Part shown: positions 7,395 to 15,996 of the stretch, in pieces
How the letters are laid out: every line of letters starts with the position of its first letter
Numbering within the stretch: the stretch's first letter is position 1
DNA from: JANOSH01 sp031415695
GTDB taxonomy: Bacteria; Actinomycetota; Acidimicrobiia; Acidimicrobiales; Ilumatobacteraceae
NCBI GenBank assembly: GCA_031415695.1
Contig: JANOSH010000047.1
Span: 310,001 to 374,000, forward strand
Direction of reading: 5' to 3'
DNA: 64,000 nucleotides
The notes under the pieces: model-generated
The model's input: the letters and a program-made list of their open reading frames with translations, nothing else
The model's database searches: none
What the model was told of the DNA's origin: nothing
Translations under genes and position numbers: made by a program

Positions 7395-8342
7395 GTGTGT
7401 ATCGCCCCTATTTGTCGTCGAAGCCTCGCCTTGGTCGGTGCCGTCCTGGCCGTCTTTGCACTCGCCACACCTCCAGTCTTCGCCGCAGACGAGAACAGCT
7501 CGACGTCAACCGGAGAGTTGACCGCCATCAAGGCTGTGGTGCTGGGGCTGGTAGAAGGCGTCACCGAATACTTGCCCGTGTCATCGACGGGTCATCTGAT
7601 CGTCGCCGAACGAATGATGAACCTGGGGGACACCCGAGACAACAAGGCGCTCGATTCGTACACGGTCATCATCCAGGCCGGCGCAATCCTCGCCGTCGTC
7701 GTGCTGTACCGACAACGAATTGTGTCGATCTTGCGAGGCTTGTTCGGGCGCGACCCCTCCGGTCGACAGCTCCTCGTTGCGCTTATCGCCGCCTTCTTAC
7801 CAGCAGCCATTATCGGTAAGACCGTGAAGGGAACCATCGAAGACCGCTTGCTTGAAGTTGGGCCGGTTGTGGCCGCGTGGATAGTTGGTGGGGTGGTTAT
7901 TTTGTTGATCGCCCAGCGCTACCGAGCAGCCGCCGTTGCTGGCAAGACTCTCGAATTCCTGACGTGGAAACATGGCCTTATCATCGGCTGTGCGCAGGCG
8001 CTTGCGTTGTGGCCGGGCGTCAGCCGAAGCCTGGTCAGCATCCTTGGTGCAGTGCTGATTGGCTACTCACTAGCAGCTGCGTTGGAGTTCAGTTTCTTGC
8101 TCGGACTCGCCACCTTGAGTGCAGCAACGATCCTCGAGCTCGTCACCAATGGCAGCGAACTCAAAGCAACCTATGGGGTCACGAACCCTCTGATCGGCGT
8201 CATCGTCGCTGGAGTCAGCGCGTTTATCGCGGTGAAATGGATGGTCGGCTATCTGCAACGCCACGACCTCAAGGTGTTCGGTTACTACCGTATCGCTATC
8301 GGCATCATCGTCGCTGGCCTTGCCGCTGCGGGAGCGTTCTGA
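7395..8342 (+). CDS. uppP: Undecaprenyl-diphosphatase UppP (BacA)
   Basis: Membrane phosphatase that converts undecaprenyl or decaprenyl diphosphate to the monophosphate carrier used for peptidoglycan and wall polymers. The two catalytic regions are visible: GLVEGVTEYLPVSSTGHL (E-x3-E, Ser, His) and WPGVSRSLVSI (PGxSRS). About eight membrane helices; 315 residues. Unusually, the family domain is preceded by a predicted N-terminal export signal (positive residues, LALVGAVLAVFALA, then PVFA-ADE), which most UppP proteins lack. The GTG start at 7395 is chosen from the TACGGT element 8 nt upstream and because the signal sequence then begins at residue 1; TTG 7386 is an alternative. Confidence 0.9.
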   Translation: MCIAPICRRSLALVGAVLAVFALATPPVFAADENSSTSTGELTAIKAVVLGLVEGVTEYLPVSSTGHLIVAERMMNLGDTRDNKALDSYTVIIQAGAILAVVVLYRQRIVSILRGLFGRDPSGRQLLVALIAAFLPAAIIGKTVKGTIEDRLLEVGPVVAAWIVGGVVILLIAQRYRAAAVAGKTLEFLTWKHGLIIGCAQALALWPGVSRSLVSILGAVLIGYSLAAALEFSFLLGLATLSAATILELVTNGSELKATYGVTNPLIGVIVAGVSAFIAVKWMVGYLQRHDLKVFGYYRIAIGIIVAGLAAAGAF

Positions 8343-8343
8343 G

Positions 8344-9675
8344 TTAGCTTGTCAGTCGTTTCAGCATGCGCTCGGACCAGCCGCCGCTGTGCCCGGCCGA
8401 CTCGCGCCGATCGGCTCGTTCGGGTAAGCGGGCTGCTGCGTTGATACCCAGCCAGCGAAACGGTTCGGGCTCCCATTTCGGTGACACATGATTCACCCAA
8501 GCAAGCGCCGTGAGTTCGGTGTCGCGTCGGGTTATCAAGTCGGCAAGCGTTCGCCCCGCCAGGTTTGTTGTTGCGACGCCATCGCCCACATACCCGCCTG
8601 CCCACGCCGACCCCGTCGCAGAGTCAAAGCCGACCGAGCAGGTCCAGTCCCGCGCCACCCCGAGTGGGCCACCCCACTGGTGGGATATGGCGGTCGTTGC
8701 CAGACAGGGGAAGAGCTCGACAAGCACGTTGCGTATCGCGTGGTGGGTGGGTATGTGCCGATCAAACTCGGGCCGGATAGCCGAACCGAAATGGTACGGA
8801 GCACCGCGCCCACCAAAGGCAAGTCGGCCATCGGCGGTACGTTGGCCATAAATCACTAGGTGACGCGCGTCGCTGAATGTCGGCCTATCGTGCAACCCGA
8901 TATGGTCCCACTGATCGGCCGAAAGAACGTCGGTCGCAATCATAAGTGAGTACAGCGGAACGACATTTCGTCGATGGCCCGCAAGCTGGGCAGTAAAACC
9001 TTCAGTGGCTCTAACGACGACATCGGCGCGAACGGTGCCGGTGAGCGTACGAACGCTTCCCTGCTCTAGGGAGGTGACCCGCGTGCCCTCGAAGATCAAG
9101 GTTCCTGACTGTTCCACACGATTCGCCAACCCGCGAACGAGCCGACCCGGATGGACTGCTGCGCAGTGTGGGGTGAAACTGGCGCCGAGCACCGCTGTTG
9201 CGTTAACCATGTCGGTCGCCTCGCCGGCCGACAACTCTCGCGCATCGACATCGCCCACCGAGCGCAACTCCCGGACGTGTTGACGCACTCGTTCAAGCTG
9301 GAACGAGTTGCGTGCCAGTTGGACCCAACCGCCCTGCTTCCAGCCACATTCGATGCCCAGCCTTGCGGCCTGGCGCCCAACCTCGCGAACCGTGTCTCGC
9401 ATGGCGGCAGCGAATGGTGCCGACACCGGGTCCATCGGCAGGAGCGCCGAGCACCATCCACCGTTTCGACCGGACGCTCCGAATCCTGCGATGTTTGCTT
9501 CGAGGACCGCTATGCGCAGTAGCGGGTCGGCCAACCGGAGGTAATAGGCAGTCCACAGCCCAGTAAGGCCAGCCCCGACGATTGCGACATCGACGTCGGT
9601 GTCGCCTGGTAGCGACGGTCGCGCAACAAGAGCGTCGTCAGCATCGAGCGTGTCAAACCAGAGCGAGTCATGCAT
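8344..9675 (-). CDS. FAD-dependent amine/amino-acid oxidoreductase (DAO family)
   Basis: A 443-residue flavoprotein. The N-terminal Rossmann motif VDVAIVGAGLTGLWTAYYL (about 28-46) binds FAD, and GASGRNGGWCSALLP is the pattern of the gamma-glutamylputrescine oxidase / DadA-like branch of the DAO family. The C-terminal GYVGDGVATTNLAGRTLADL completes the FAD site. It likely oxidises a primary or secondary amine with O2 or a quinone as acceptor. The gene stands alone, 1 bp after the convergent uppP and divergent from the luciferase-like gene. Substrate unknown. Confidence 0.85.
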   Translation of the reverse strand: MHDSLWFDTLDADDALVARPSLPGDTDVDVAIVGAGLTGLWTAYYLRLADPLLRIAVLEANIAGFGASGRNGGWCSALLPMDPVSAPFAAAMRDTVREVGRQAARLGIECGWKQGGWVQLARNSFQLERVRQHVRELRSVGDVDARELSAGEATDMVNATAVLGASFTPHCAAVHPGRLVRGLANRVEQSGTLIFEGTRVTSLEQGSVRTLTGTVRADVVVRATEGFTAQLAGHRRNVVPLYSLMIATDVLSADQWDHIGLHDRPTFSDARHLVIYGQRTADGRLAFGGRGAPYHFGSAIRPEFDRHIPTHHAIRNVLVELFPCLATTAISHQWGGPLGVARDWTCSVGFDSATGSAWAGGYVGDGVATTNLAGRTLADLITRRDTELTALAWVNHVSPKWEPEPFRWLGINAAARLPERADRRESAGHSGGWSERMLKRLTS

Positions 9676-9768
9676 GGTTCGACCAGTCTGGCCGAACTCG
9701 GCTTTGACCGAGCTGCGCTAGCACTCGACGCCGCCCTCGCCGGTACAGTCTGCGGCGGAGGGAATCTC

Positions 9769-10965
9769 ATGAAATTTGGCGTCTTCTACGAACTGCAGCT
9801 TCCGAAGCCTTGGGCCGAGTTCGACGAGTACGAACTGCTTAACAACGCACTCGACCAGGTCGAACTAGCCGACCGTCTCGGCTACGACTACGCGTGGGAA
9901 GTTGAACACCATTTCTTGGAGGAGTACAGCCACTCCTCTGCGCCCGAGGTGTTCTTGGCTGCAGCCAGCCAGCGAACGAAGAACATCCGGTTAGGTCACG
10001 GCATAGTGCAGCTCACCACGAATCATCCGGCCCGAATTGCCGAACGGATCAGCACGCTCGATCTGCTGTCCCATGGCCGGGTGGAACTCGGCGTCGGCGA
10101 AGGCTCGAGCGTCACCGAACTGCACCCGTTCGACCGTCGCTTCCGTGACAAACGAGCCATCTGGGAAGATGCCATGCGGTGCATGCTCCCGATGTTCAGC
10201 AACGAGGGATGGGAATATCACGGTGAACACTTCGACTTCCCCTTACGCAATGTCGTACCCAAGCCGTTGCAGAAGCCGCACCCGCCGCTGTGGGTGGCGT
10301 GTAGCCAACTCGAAACGATCCAAATGGCAGGTCGTCGTGGCATCGGCGCTCTCGGTTTTCAGTTCGTATCAGCCGAAGCAGCGCGTGCCTGGGTCAACGC
10401 GTACTACAACGCCTTTACCCGAGAGCTCGACTTGTTGTGCGACCACGCAACGAACCCGAATATTGCCGTCGTGTCGCAATTCATGTGTGCCGAAACCGAC
10501 GAAGAAGCCCAACGGCGCGCCGACGGCTCTTCGTTTTTCCAGTTCGCCCTGCGCTTCTACAACACCAACGGCCCTGTTGTGCCCGGTACGCTCAGCCTGT
10601 GGGACGAATACCAGACATGGAAGCAATCGGCGTCGGGGCAAAAGGCGCAGGGTTCGGGTCTCATTGGTTCGCCGGCCACCATCAGGCGTCGGCTTCGCCA
10701 ATTCGCCGACTCGAACGTCGACCAGGTCATCTTGCTCAACCAAGCTGGCCGTAACCGCCACGAACATATCTGCGAAGCGCTCGAGCTTTTCGCACGCGAT
10801 GTCATGCCCGAGTTCCACGACCGCGAAGTCGACCACCAACACTGGAAGTCACAGGTGCTGAGCGGCGAACTACGGCTCGACGACATCGACATCGCGCCAC
10901 ACACCACGGTTTCCATGCAGTCTCGCAAATGGTCGGCCTCGGCAAAGGAATCTGCTCCTGTCTGA
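9769..10965 (+). CDS. LLM-class flavin-dependent oxidoreductase (luciferase-like monooxygenase)
   Basis: A 398-residue bacterial-luciferase-fold enzyme: MKFGVFYELQLPKPW at strand 1, the HHFLEEYSHSSAPEVFLAA segment, RIAERISTLDLLSHGRVELG and the C-terminal GSPATIRRRLRQF. These enzymes use FMN or F420 to oxidise diverse substrates; here neither cofactor nor substrate can be fixed. The start at 9769 has a strong Shine-Dalgarno (GGAGGG, 6 nt spacing), unusual in this window, and TACAGT at 9744-9749 as a likely -10, so this gene has a leader. An in-frame ATG at 9670 is rejected because it would add 33 residues absent from the family. Confidence 0.88.
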   Translation: MKFGVFYELQLPKPWAEFDEYELLNNALDQVELADRLGYDYAWEVEHHFLEEYSHSSAPEVFLAAASQRTKNIRLGHGIVQLTTNHPARIAERISTLDLLSHGRVELGVGEGSSVTELHPFDRRFRDKRAIWEDAMRCMLPMFSNEGWEYHGEHFDFPLRNVVPKPLQKPHPPLWVACSQLETIQMAGRRGIGALGFQFVSAEAARAWVNAYYNAFTRELDLLCDHATNPNIAVVSQFMCAETDEEAQRRADGSSFFQFALRFYNTNGPVVPGTLSLWDEYQTWKQSASGQKAQGSGLIGSPATIRRRLRQFADSNVDQVILLNQAGRNRHEHICEALELFARDVMPEFHDREVDHQHWKSQVLSGELRLDDIDIAPHTTVSMQSRKWSASAKESAPV

Positions 10966-10982
10966 AGGCCGGTAGCGTGTCC

Positions 10983-11852
10983 GTGAACTCCTGGCCTCCG
11001 CCTGCACCGACGGTGCTTGTCGCTCCGGCCGGTTGGTACGACGATCCGCTTGGGCCTGGTCGTCATCGGTATTTCGACGGGCACGGTTGGACCCATCATC
11101 TAGCGGGGGAGCCAGCCCGGGTTGTAGCCGAGCCAGCGCCAACGTTGCCATTACGAGTCGGTGGCATTGCCCTGGCGATCCTGATTGTCAGTCTCCTGGT
11201 CGAAAAGGTGGCGTTGGGTCGCGCTCTCGACGGGGCAAACCTCGGCCGCGTTCCATCGACCGCAATTGCGGTGGTGTGCGCCTACGGACCCATACTCGGC
11301 TACTGCTGGTACGTCGCACGTTGTTGGGGAACCGGTGTCAACACCATTGGGTTGCGGTGGCGATGGGTAGACACCGGCTGGGGGCTAGTGGGGTGGGTTG
11401 GCGTCCTGATCGGCAACGGGCTGCTCATCGCCATGATTCAGTTGGCGAAGGTGCCGTTCACGTCCAATGTGGAAAGCCTGACTGGTAACGACGATCGACC
11501 ACCTTTGCTTCTGCTGGTACTTCTCGCGGTTGTTATCGCTCCGCTTGTTGAAGAAACAGTCTTTCGGGGGGTGATCTTGCGGGCGCTGCGTTCACGATTG
11601 AGCGCCGCCCCTGCTGTTGCAATCCAGGGACTTCTCTTCGGCCTTGCGCACGCCGACACCGCGTTCGGATGGGGCAATATTGGTCTCGTCATCGTGTTGT
11701 CGTGGGCTGGCATAGCGTTCGGCACAATGTCCACGTTGCTGCGACGCAATGGTGCCAACATACTCACGCACGCAGTCATGAACGCTGCGGTCGTTGCCGT
11801 CGTGTGGACGGGACTTGCTGAACGACTTCAGGAGATGAACATGCTCGGATAG
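10983..11852 (+). CDS. CPBP intramembrane metalloprotease with N-terminal DUF2510 domain
   Basis: A 289-residue membrane protein. The N-terminus carries an actinobacterial DUF2510 module (PAGWYDDPLGPGRHRYFDG). The membrane part has the CPBP/Abi protease motifs: EETVFRG (EExxxR), the His in LFGLAHADTAFGW and HAVMNA (HxxxN). The fold resembles Rce1 CAAX proteases; bacterial members serve in protein processing, bacteriocin self-immunity or stress. Two GTG starts lie close together (10977 and 10983); TAGCGT at 10973 supports initiation here. The 3' end overlaps the convergent P1 peptidase gene by 25 bp. Substrate unknown. Confidence 0.83.
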   Translation: MNSWPPPAPTVLVAPAGWYDDPLGPGRHRYFDGHGWTHHLAGEPARVVAEPAPTLPLRVGGIALAILIVSLLVEKVALGRALDGANLGRVPSTAIAVVCAYGPILGYCWYVARCWGTGVNTIGLRWRWVDTGWGLVGWVGVLIGNGLLIAMIQLAKVPFTSNVESLTGNDDRPPLLLLVLLAVVIAPLVEETVFRGVILRALRSRLSAAPAVAIQGLLFGLAHADTAFGWGNIGLVIVLSWAGIAFGTMSTLLRRNGANILTHAVMNAAVVAVVWTGLAERLQEMNMLG

Positions 11853-12841
11853 AGCTCACGGCACGACGGCATATTGCCGGCCGATTGCGCCAGCAGAACA
11901 GCCCGGGTGATAGCCCGAGCAACGGTGTGAGCCGTGACGCCCAAAAGCGCGTTGAGCTGAGTGACCCGAAGATCGCCGAAAGCTACGGTGCCGGTTGCCA
12001 CGGAGAAGATAGCGTCGCCATCAGCCAGTGTGTGAACCGGGCGCACCGCAATGGCGAGCCCATCATGAGCGACCGAGGCGAACCGTTGACACTCGGCCTT
12101 CGTGAGCGCAGCGTCAGTTGCGATGACGCCAATGATGGTGTTGAGCCCTGGGGTTACACCAGCAAGTCTGCGACGACCGTGAGCCAGTTCGGAACGCGCC
12201 GCCCGCCCGACTTGGCCGTCGGCCGCAAGCAGCGTGTCGGCTCCCCACAGCCTGCCGGTAGTTTCGTTCAACAACGAACCAACAGGGTTCACGACCATCA
12301 GCGCGGCAACCGTGAACCCATCTACTGTGATGCTGGCAGAACCAACACCACCCTTGAGCCCCCCAGCGCGCGCACCGGTGCCAGCTCCGACGGCACCAAG
12401 CTGCACAGCGGACTGTCGGGCCGCGGCCGTTGCTCGGTAGCCAAAGGTGGCATCTGGTATAGCGTCGAACCGTCCGCCACGATTGAGATCGAAGATCACC
12501 GCTGCCGGAACAATCGGTACGACATGGCCCGGGGTGTCATCGATACGAAACCCACGATCGTGTTCGGCCAGCCAGGCCATAACCCCATCGGCAGCGGCGA
12601 GGCCATATGCGCTGCCCCCTGTAAGACACAGTGCGTCGGGGCCAACTATGAGATTGTCAGGAGCCATGGTGTCGGTCTCCCTCGTACCCGGCGCGCCACC
12701 GCGTACCGCAACACCGCCTGTAGACCCCCGCGGGCACAGCACCACCGTCGTACCTGTAAGCCAGCCCCTTGTGCGACGATGAACATGACCGACGCGAATA
12801 CCGGCTACGTCGGTGATGTCGTTGTGAGGTCCGGGCGTCAC
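11828..12841 (-). CDS. P1 family N-terminal-nucleophile peptidase (DmpA/BapA-like)
   Basis: A 337-residue self-processing hydrolase. The start (MTPGPHNDITDVAGIRVGH) is the family signature. GGLKGGVGSAS contains the Gly-Ser junction where the precursor is cut and the new N-terminal Ser becomes the nucleophile; VNPVGSLLNETTG provides further active-site residues. Relatives are D-aminopeptidases, beta-aminopeptidases and 6-aminohexanoate oligomer hydrolases. The GTG at 12841 overlaps the stop of the upstream M20 gene (GTGA), so the two hydrolases are made together, probably for stepwise degradation of an unusual peptide or amide. Upstream in-frame starts would extend deep into the M20 gene and are rejected. 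Confidence 0.85.
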   Translation of the reverse strand: MTPGPHNDITDVAGIRVGHVHRRTRGWLTGTTVVLCPRGSTGGVAVRGGAPGTRETDTMAPDNLIVGPDALCLTGGSAYGLAAADGVMAWLAEHDRGFRIDDTPGHVVPIVPAAVIFDLNRGGRFDAIPDATFGYRATAAARQSAVQLGAVGAGTGARAGGLKGGVGSASITVDGFTVAALMVVNPVGSLLNETTGRLWGADTLLAADGQVGRAARSELAHGRRRLAGVTPGLNTIIGVIATDAALTKAECQRFASVAHDGLAIAVRPVHTLADGDAIFSVATGTVAFGDLRVTQLNALLGVTAHTVARAITRAVLLAQSAGNMPSCRELYPSMFIS

Positions 12842-14025
12842 GATGCTGACAGAAAACGCAGCGCGGCTTCGGCGTACACCTCGGCATGGCGCGAGATGTC
12901 GGCAAGTTCCACGAACTCGTCGGCCTGGTGGGCAATCCATTTGCCACCCGGGCCATATACCACCGTCGGCATGCCGGTACGGCTCGTAAGAACAGTACCG
13001 TCGGTCGCCCCTGGAACGCCGCCAAGAACGCCAGGTGTACCAAGCACCGCTTCGTGGGCGCGAAGCACCGATTGCACCAGCAGCGAACCTTCGGCAGTAC
13101 TGACAGCGGGCCGGTCATCGATCACATCGAGATCGGCAACAACACCGGAGGATTCGCCGCTAGCGAGAGCCAACGCATGGATTCGGGCGCACAGACCCGC
13201 GTGATCGACCCCAGGTATCGTTCGTACGTCGACCCATACCTCGGCGTCGGCGGGCATCACATTCATCTGCACCGGCGTGCCTGCCCGCAGGACGGTCGGG
13301 GTGACCCAGACGTCACCCAAGTACATGTCGGTGACATGCGTTGCTTGTAGATCATCTTGAAGCGAAACAAGACGCAACAAAAATTCGCCGACCGCCCTGT
13401 TTGGGTTGCGACCCATAAACGGCATGGCCCCGTGGGCCATAGCCCCGCGAAACCCGATGCGCAGGCGCAAGGCCCCTTTAGCCACGTGACAGATTTCTCC
13501 GCCTTCGGGTTCGCAACAAATTGCCGCGTCGACCCCGGCAGCGAAGCCGTTAGCGACAAACTGTTTTGCGCCGGTCATCATGCCTTCCTCGTCGACTAGC
13601 GCGGCGATGACGATTCGACCCGGGAACGTGCCGGCACGGCTCAGCGCATGGGTGGCGAACATACCAGCCAATAATCCGGACTTCATATCGGCCGAGCCAC
13701 GGCCATACAGGCGTCCATCGACGATGTGGGCTCCGAAGGGATCGTGGGTCCACAACGCCGTATCGCCTTCGGTGACTACATCGGTATGGCCTTCGAAGCA
13801 CAAGGTGGGGCCGGGCAACCCGCCCTCGACCATGCAGATGACATTTGGTCGCCCGGGAGCCACCTGGTCGATAACCGGCGACCACCCGAATCCTGACAGC
13901 AACTCGGCAATGAACGCCGCGGCCGACTGCTCGTTGCGCCCCGTTGACGGATCGAACACGCTCGGGATTTTGACGAGTTCGCGCGTGCACTCCACTAGCC
14001 CTTCATGATCGATCGAGATGCCCAT
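12838..14025 (-). CDS. M20 family metallopeptidase (ArgE/DapE-like deacylase)
   Basis: A 395-residue di-zinc amidohydrolase. Seen in order: GHTDVVTEGDTALW (metal His), GRGSADMKSGLLA (bridging Asp), DEEGMMTGAKQFV (catalytic Glu and metal Glu) and CEPEGG. The M20 dimerisation domain spans roughly residues 180-290. It may deacylate an N-acyl amino acid or dipeptide. ATG 14025 is chosen because TATCCT lies 7 nt upstream on the minus strand; ATG 14049 lies upstream of that element. It is coupled by GTGA overlap to the downstream P1 peptidase. It diverges from the acyltransferase gene. Confidence 0.85.
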   Translation of the reverse strand: MGISIDHEGLVECTRELVKIPSVFDPSTGRNEQSAAAFIAELLSGFGWSPVIDQVAPGRPNVICMVEGGLPGPTLCFEGHTDVVTEGDTALWTHDPFGAHIVDGRLYGRGSADMKSGLLAGMFATHALSRAGTFPGRIVIAALVDEEGMMTGAKQFVANGFAAGVDAAICCEPEGGEICHVAKGALRLRIGFRGAMAHGAMPFMGRNPNRAVGEFLLRLVSLQDDLQATHVTDMYLGDVWVTPTVLRAGTPVQMNVMPADAEVWVDVRTIPGVDHAGLCARIHALALASGESSGVVADLDVIDDRPAVSTAEGSLLVQSVLRAHEAVLGTPGVLGGVPGATDGTVLTSRTGMPTVVYGPGGKWIAHQADEFVELADISRHAEVYAEAALRFLSAS

Positions 14026-14032
14026 AACTCCA

Positions 14033-14038
14033 AGGATA
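14033..14038 (-). promoter_or_regulatory. -10 element of the M20/P1 peptidase operon
   Basis: TATCCT on the minus strand, 7 nt before ATG at 14025. Confidence 0.5.
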
Positions 14039-14079
14039 CGACCCGTCAACCAACATCAGGGTTGTCGGCCCCTATCGAA

Positions 14080-14085
14080 TAACGT
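14080..14085 (+). promoter_or_regulatory. -10 element of the acyltransferase gene
   Basis: TAACGT followed by 8 nt and GTG at 14094 (5 nt to the alternative GTG at 14091). Confidence 0.4.
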
Positions 14086-14093
14086 TGTTCGTG

Positions 14094-14765
14094 GTGCTGC
14101 AACGAGATTTACCCCCAAATACATTCGCCAACCGTCTGCGGGGGGCCACCAAACGATTCGCCGCCGAAATGGTGCAACGCGGATGGGACAGTGTCGTCGA
14201 ACTTGGTGCCATCGGCCCGAACAGTTCAAAGGGGCGTTCGTTCGGACGCTTCGGCACCGGGAGCGTCATCTGCTTTCCCCCGGCCACCATCTTCAACGCT
14301 CATGCAATATGGCTCGGCCAGGGCACCATGATCGGCCCGCACGTGTCGCTGTCGGCAGGAATGGTGCCGGGCCAATCGATGCTCACGGATCCGGTTGTGC
14401 GAATTGGTGATCGCTGTCTGATCGGCAAGGGCAGCGGCATCGTCGGCCATTTGGCCATCGACATTGGCGACGACGTCTGGACCGGTCACTACGTGTACAT
14501 CACCGACCAAAACCACGGCTACGAACGTTTCGATATTCCAATGTCGCAACAGACCCAACCCGAACGGCCAGTCACGATTGGATCGGGTAGCTGGCTTGGC
14601 CATGGCACCGTTGTGCTTCCCGGTGCGACCATTGGCAAGCACGTCGCAGTGGCGGCTGGCTCGGTGGTTACAGGTGATCTTCCCGACTACTGCGTGGCCG
14701 CCGGCGCACCAGCGCGTCCCATCCGTCAATGGGACGGAGAGGGCTGGCCTCGGCTACGTGGCTAG
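14094..14765 (+). CDS. Hexapeptide-repeat (LbH) acyltransferase
   Basis: A 223-residue protein whose residues 55-215 form a left-handed beta-helix with imperfect [LIV]GxxxX hexapeptides (IGPHVSLSAG, IGDRCLIGKG, IGSGSWLGHGTVVLPGATIG). HYVYITDQNHGYER contains the catalytic-type His of the maltose/galactoside acetyltransferase and NodL group, and AAGAPARPIR is the usual C-terminal end. It probably transfers acetyl from acetyl-CoA to a sugar hydroxyl. Closely spaced alternative starts are TTG 14085 and GTG 14091. No other sugar gene is adjacent, so the acceptor is unknown. Confidence 0.8.
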   Translation: MLQRDLPPNTFANRLRGATKRFAAEMVQRGWDSVVELGAIGPNSSKGRSFGRFGTGSVICFPPATIFNAHAIWLGQGTMIGPHVSLSAGMVPGQSMLTDPVVRIGDRCLIGKGSGIVGHLAIDIGDDVWTGHYVYITDQNHGYERFDIPMSQQTQPERPVTIGSGSWLGHGTVVLPGATIGKHVAVAAGSVVTGDLPDYCVAAGAPARPIRQWDGEGWPRLRG

Positions 14766-14786
14766 CTATCGCTCAACTATCGCTAC

Positions 14787-14874
14787 CGCTCGACTATCGC
14801 TCCGCCATTTAGCCAACTCGCCTTCGGCGTCGCTTGCTCGCTATCGCTCGACTATCGCTCCGCCATTTAGCCAA
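14787..14874. repeat. Composite intergenic repeat, copy 1
   Basis: Two identical 30-bp direct repeats (14787-14816 and 14845-14874, starting CGCTCGACTATCGCTCCGCC) flank a spacer holding GCCTTCGGCGTCGCTTGCTC (14820-14839). That 20-mer recurs in reverse orientation at 59687-59706, again between two direct repeats with related sequence. The second repeat supplies the stop codon of the minus-strand gene ending at 14867. Confidence 0.75.
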
Positions 14875-15394
14875 TGTCGCCGGGGGTGCGACACGACTTC
14901 ATCTTGTTGGTGGTGACGTAGACGTCCATTCGCGCGCTGGCGGGGGCGCCAAGCTCGTTAACTGTCTCGGCGAACGGTTCATCTCTCCCAGCCCTCCACG
15001 CTGCTACCTGCTCGTCGCGATCGGTGAGATACCGCTCGAACTCGTCGAGCCAGAGCGCAACCCCACGCTCGCCTCGCACGTCGGACGGAGCCGACGAACG
15101 CAAGGCCGTGACCATGGCACGAAGGTTCGTCGTAATCTCATCGGCAACGGCCGCGCGTGCAGTGAGTGCAGCGGTGCGAGGTTCCATACTGGCGAATGAC
15201 TTTGCGGTTGGCAGGCCGTCGTTAGCAAGCTTCACCGGCGCACAGATCGCCTCGCTCCGGGCCACCCACGCCCGATCGCCTATGAGATCAACGGGTTGTT
15301 TCGGCGCGAGAAAGAACGCGTAGACCCACATTGCACCGAGGGCGACACACATCACACCAAGACCCACGTGTATCGGGCGAATCGTTCTCTTCAT
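14867..15394 (-). CDS. Hypothetical membrane-anchored protein
   Basis: A 175-residue protein with one N-terminal hydrophobic helix (HVGLGVMCVALGAMWVYAFF, about residues 9-28) followed by a soluble helical domain that would lie outside the membrane; two Cys residues (about 51 and 168) could form a disulfide. I do not recognise the family. It diverges from the small lipoprotein gene at 15537, which has similar composition (an export signal, then a short helical domain with Cys), so the two could be functionally related. Its 3' end runs into the composite repeat, which provides the TAA stop. No function proposed. Confidence 0.65.
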   Translation of the reverse strand: MKRTIRPIHVGLGVMCVALGAMWVYAFFLAPKQPVDLIGDRAWVARSEAICAPVKLANDGLPTAKSFASMEPRTAALTARAAVADEITTNLRAMVTALRSSAPSDVRGERGVALWLDEFERYLTDRDEQVAAWRAGRDEPFAETVNELGAPASARMDVYVTTNKMKSCRTPGDIG

Positions 15395-15522
15395 CGTGAA
15401 TCAAGCCTCGCGCACCGGGCTCGGCAAACCACAATGCGGGCTGGTTCACTCGATACTTGCGCGCTCGGTAGCGCTGGAAGCCACGCGATGCTCAAGAACC
15501 GCACCAAAACATCCGGTGTCGG

Positions 15523-15528
15523 TACGGT
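15523..15528 (+). promoter_or_regulatory. -10 element of the lipoprotein gene
   Basis: TACGGT followed by 8 nt and GTG at 15537. Confidence 0.45.
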
Positions 15529-15536
15529 ATGAGGCT

Positions 15537-15962
15537 GTGGTTAGTCGTTTTCACTGTCTCGGTCTCGTCGCAACGTTTCTGCTGCTTGTCGCATGCGGTG
15601 GCGGGGCGACGCCCACGACCCGCTTCTGCGATGTGGTGTATCGAGTTGAGGCAACCGCCGACCCGCTCACCAGGCCCGAGGTATTTGCCACGCCTGCGCT
15701 CCTCGAGGCCGCGCTGAACCTGCGGGTCAACGCATACACCGACCTGTCGAACGTGGCGCCAGCCGAGGTACAATCCGATGTGCTAACGGTACGCAACGGC
15801 ATCGTCGCCGTAACCCAAGAGCTACGCGCCGCCGGATTCGTGTCGGAGGCAGCCAACAGTCCATCGGTGGCGGCGCTCGTCAAGAACTCGCAACTCACAA
15901 CGGCACAAGCCAGCCTGCGCCGGTTCACTCAGAAAGCGTGTGCTCCGAACGTTTCCCAATGA
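15537..15962 (+). CDS. Small hypothetical lipoprotein
   Basis: A 141-residue exported protein. The N-terminus is a lipoprotein signal with lipobox LVAC (Cys20) followed by GGG. The mature part is mostly helical with three further Cys-containing or hydrophobic patches and no recognisable domain. The GTG at 15537 is chosen over a start at 15396 because TACGGT lies 8 nt upstream and the signal peptide then begins properly. A competing ATG at 15529 in another frame gives only a 62-residue frame. The gene ends 34 bp before the methyltransferase gene and may be cotranscribed with it. Function unknown. Confidence 0.7.
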   Translation: MVSRFHCLGLVATFLLLVACGGGATPTTRFCDVVYRVEATADPLTRPEVFATPALLEAALNLRVNAYTDLSNVAPAEVQSDVLTVRNGIVAVTQELRAAGFVSEAANSPSVAALVKNSQLTTAQASLRRFTQKACAPNVSQ

Positions 15963-15996
15963 TGTGCCGCACTCGTTCTCGAACAAGAGTGTCACG

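Noticed and set aside
11885..13204. A 439-codon open frame on the + strand
   Set aside because: It is antisense to the P1 and M20 peptidase genes, whose motifs are complete; its own sequence shows no domain.
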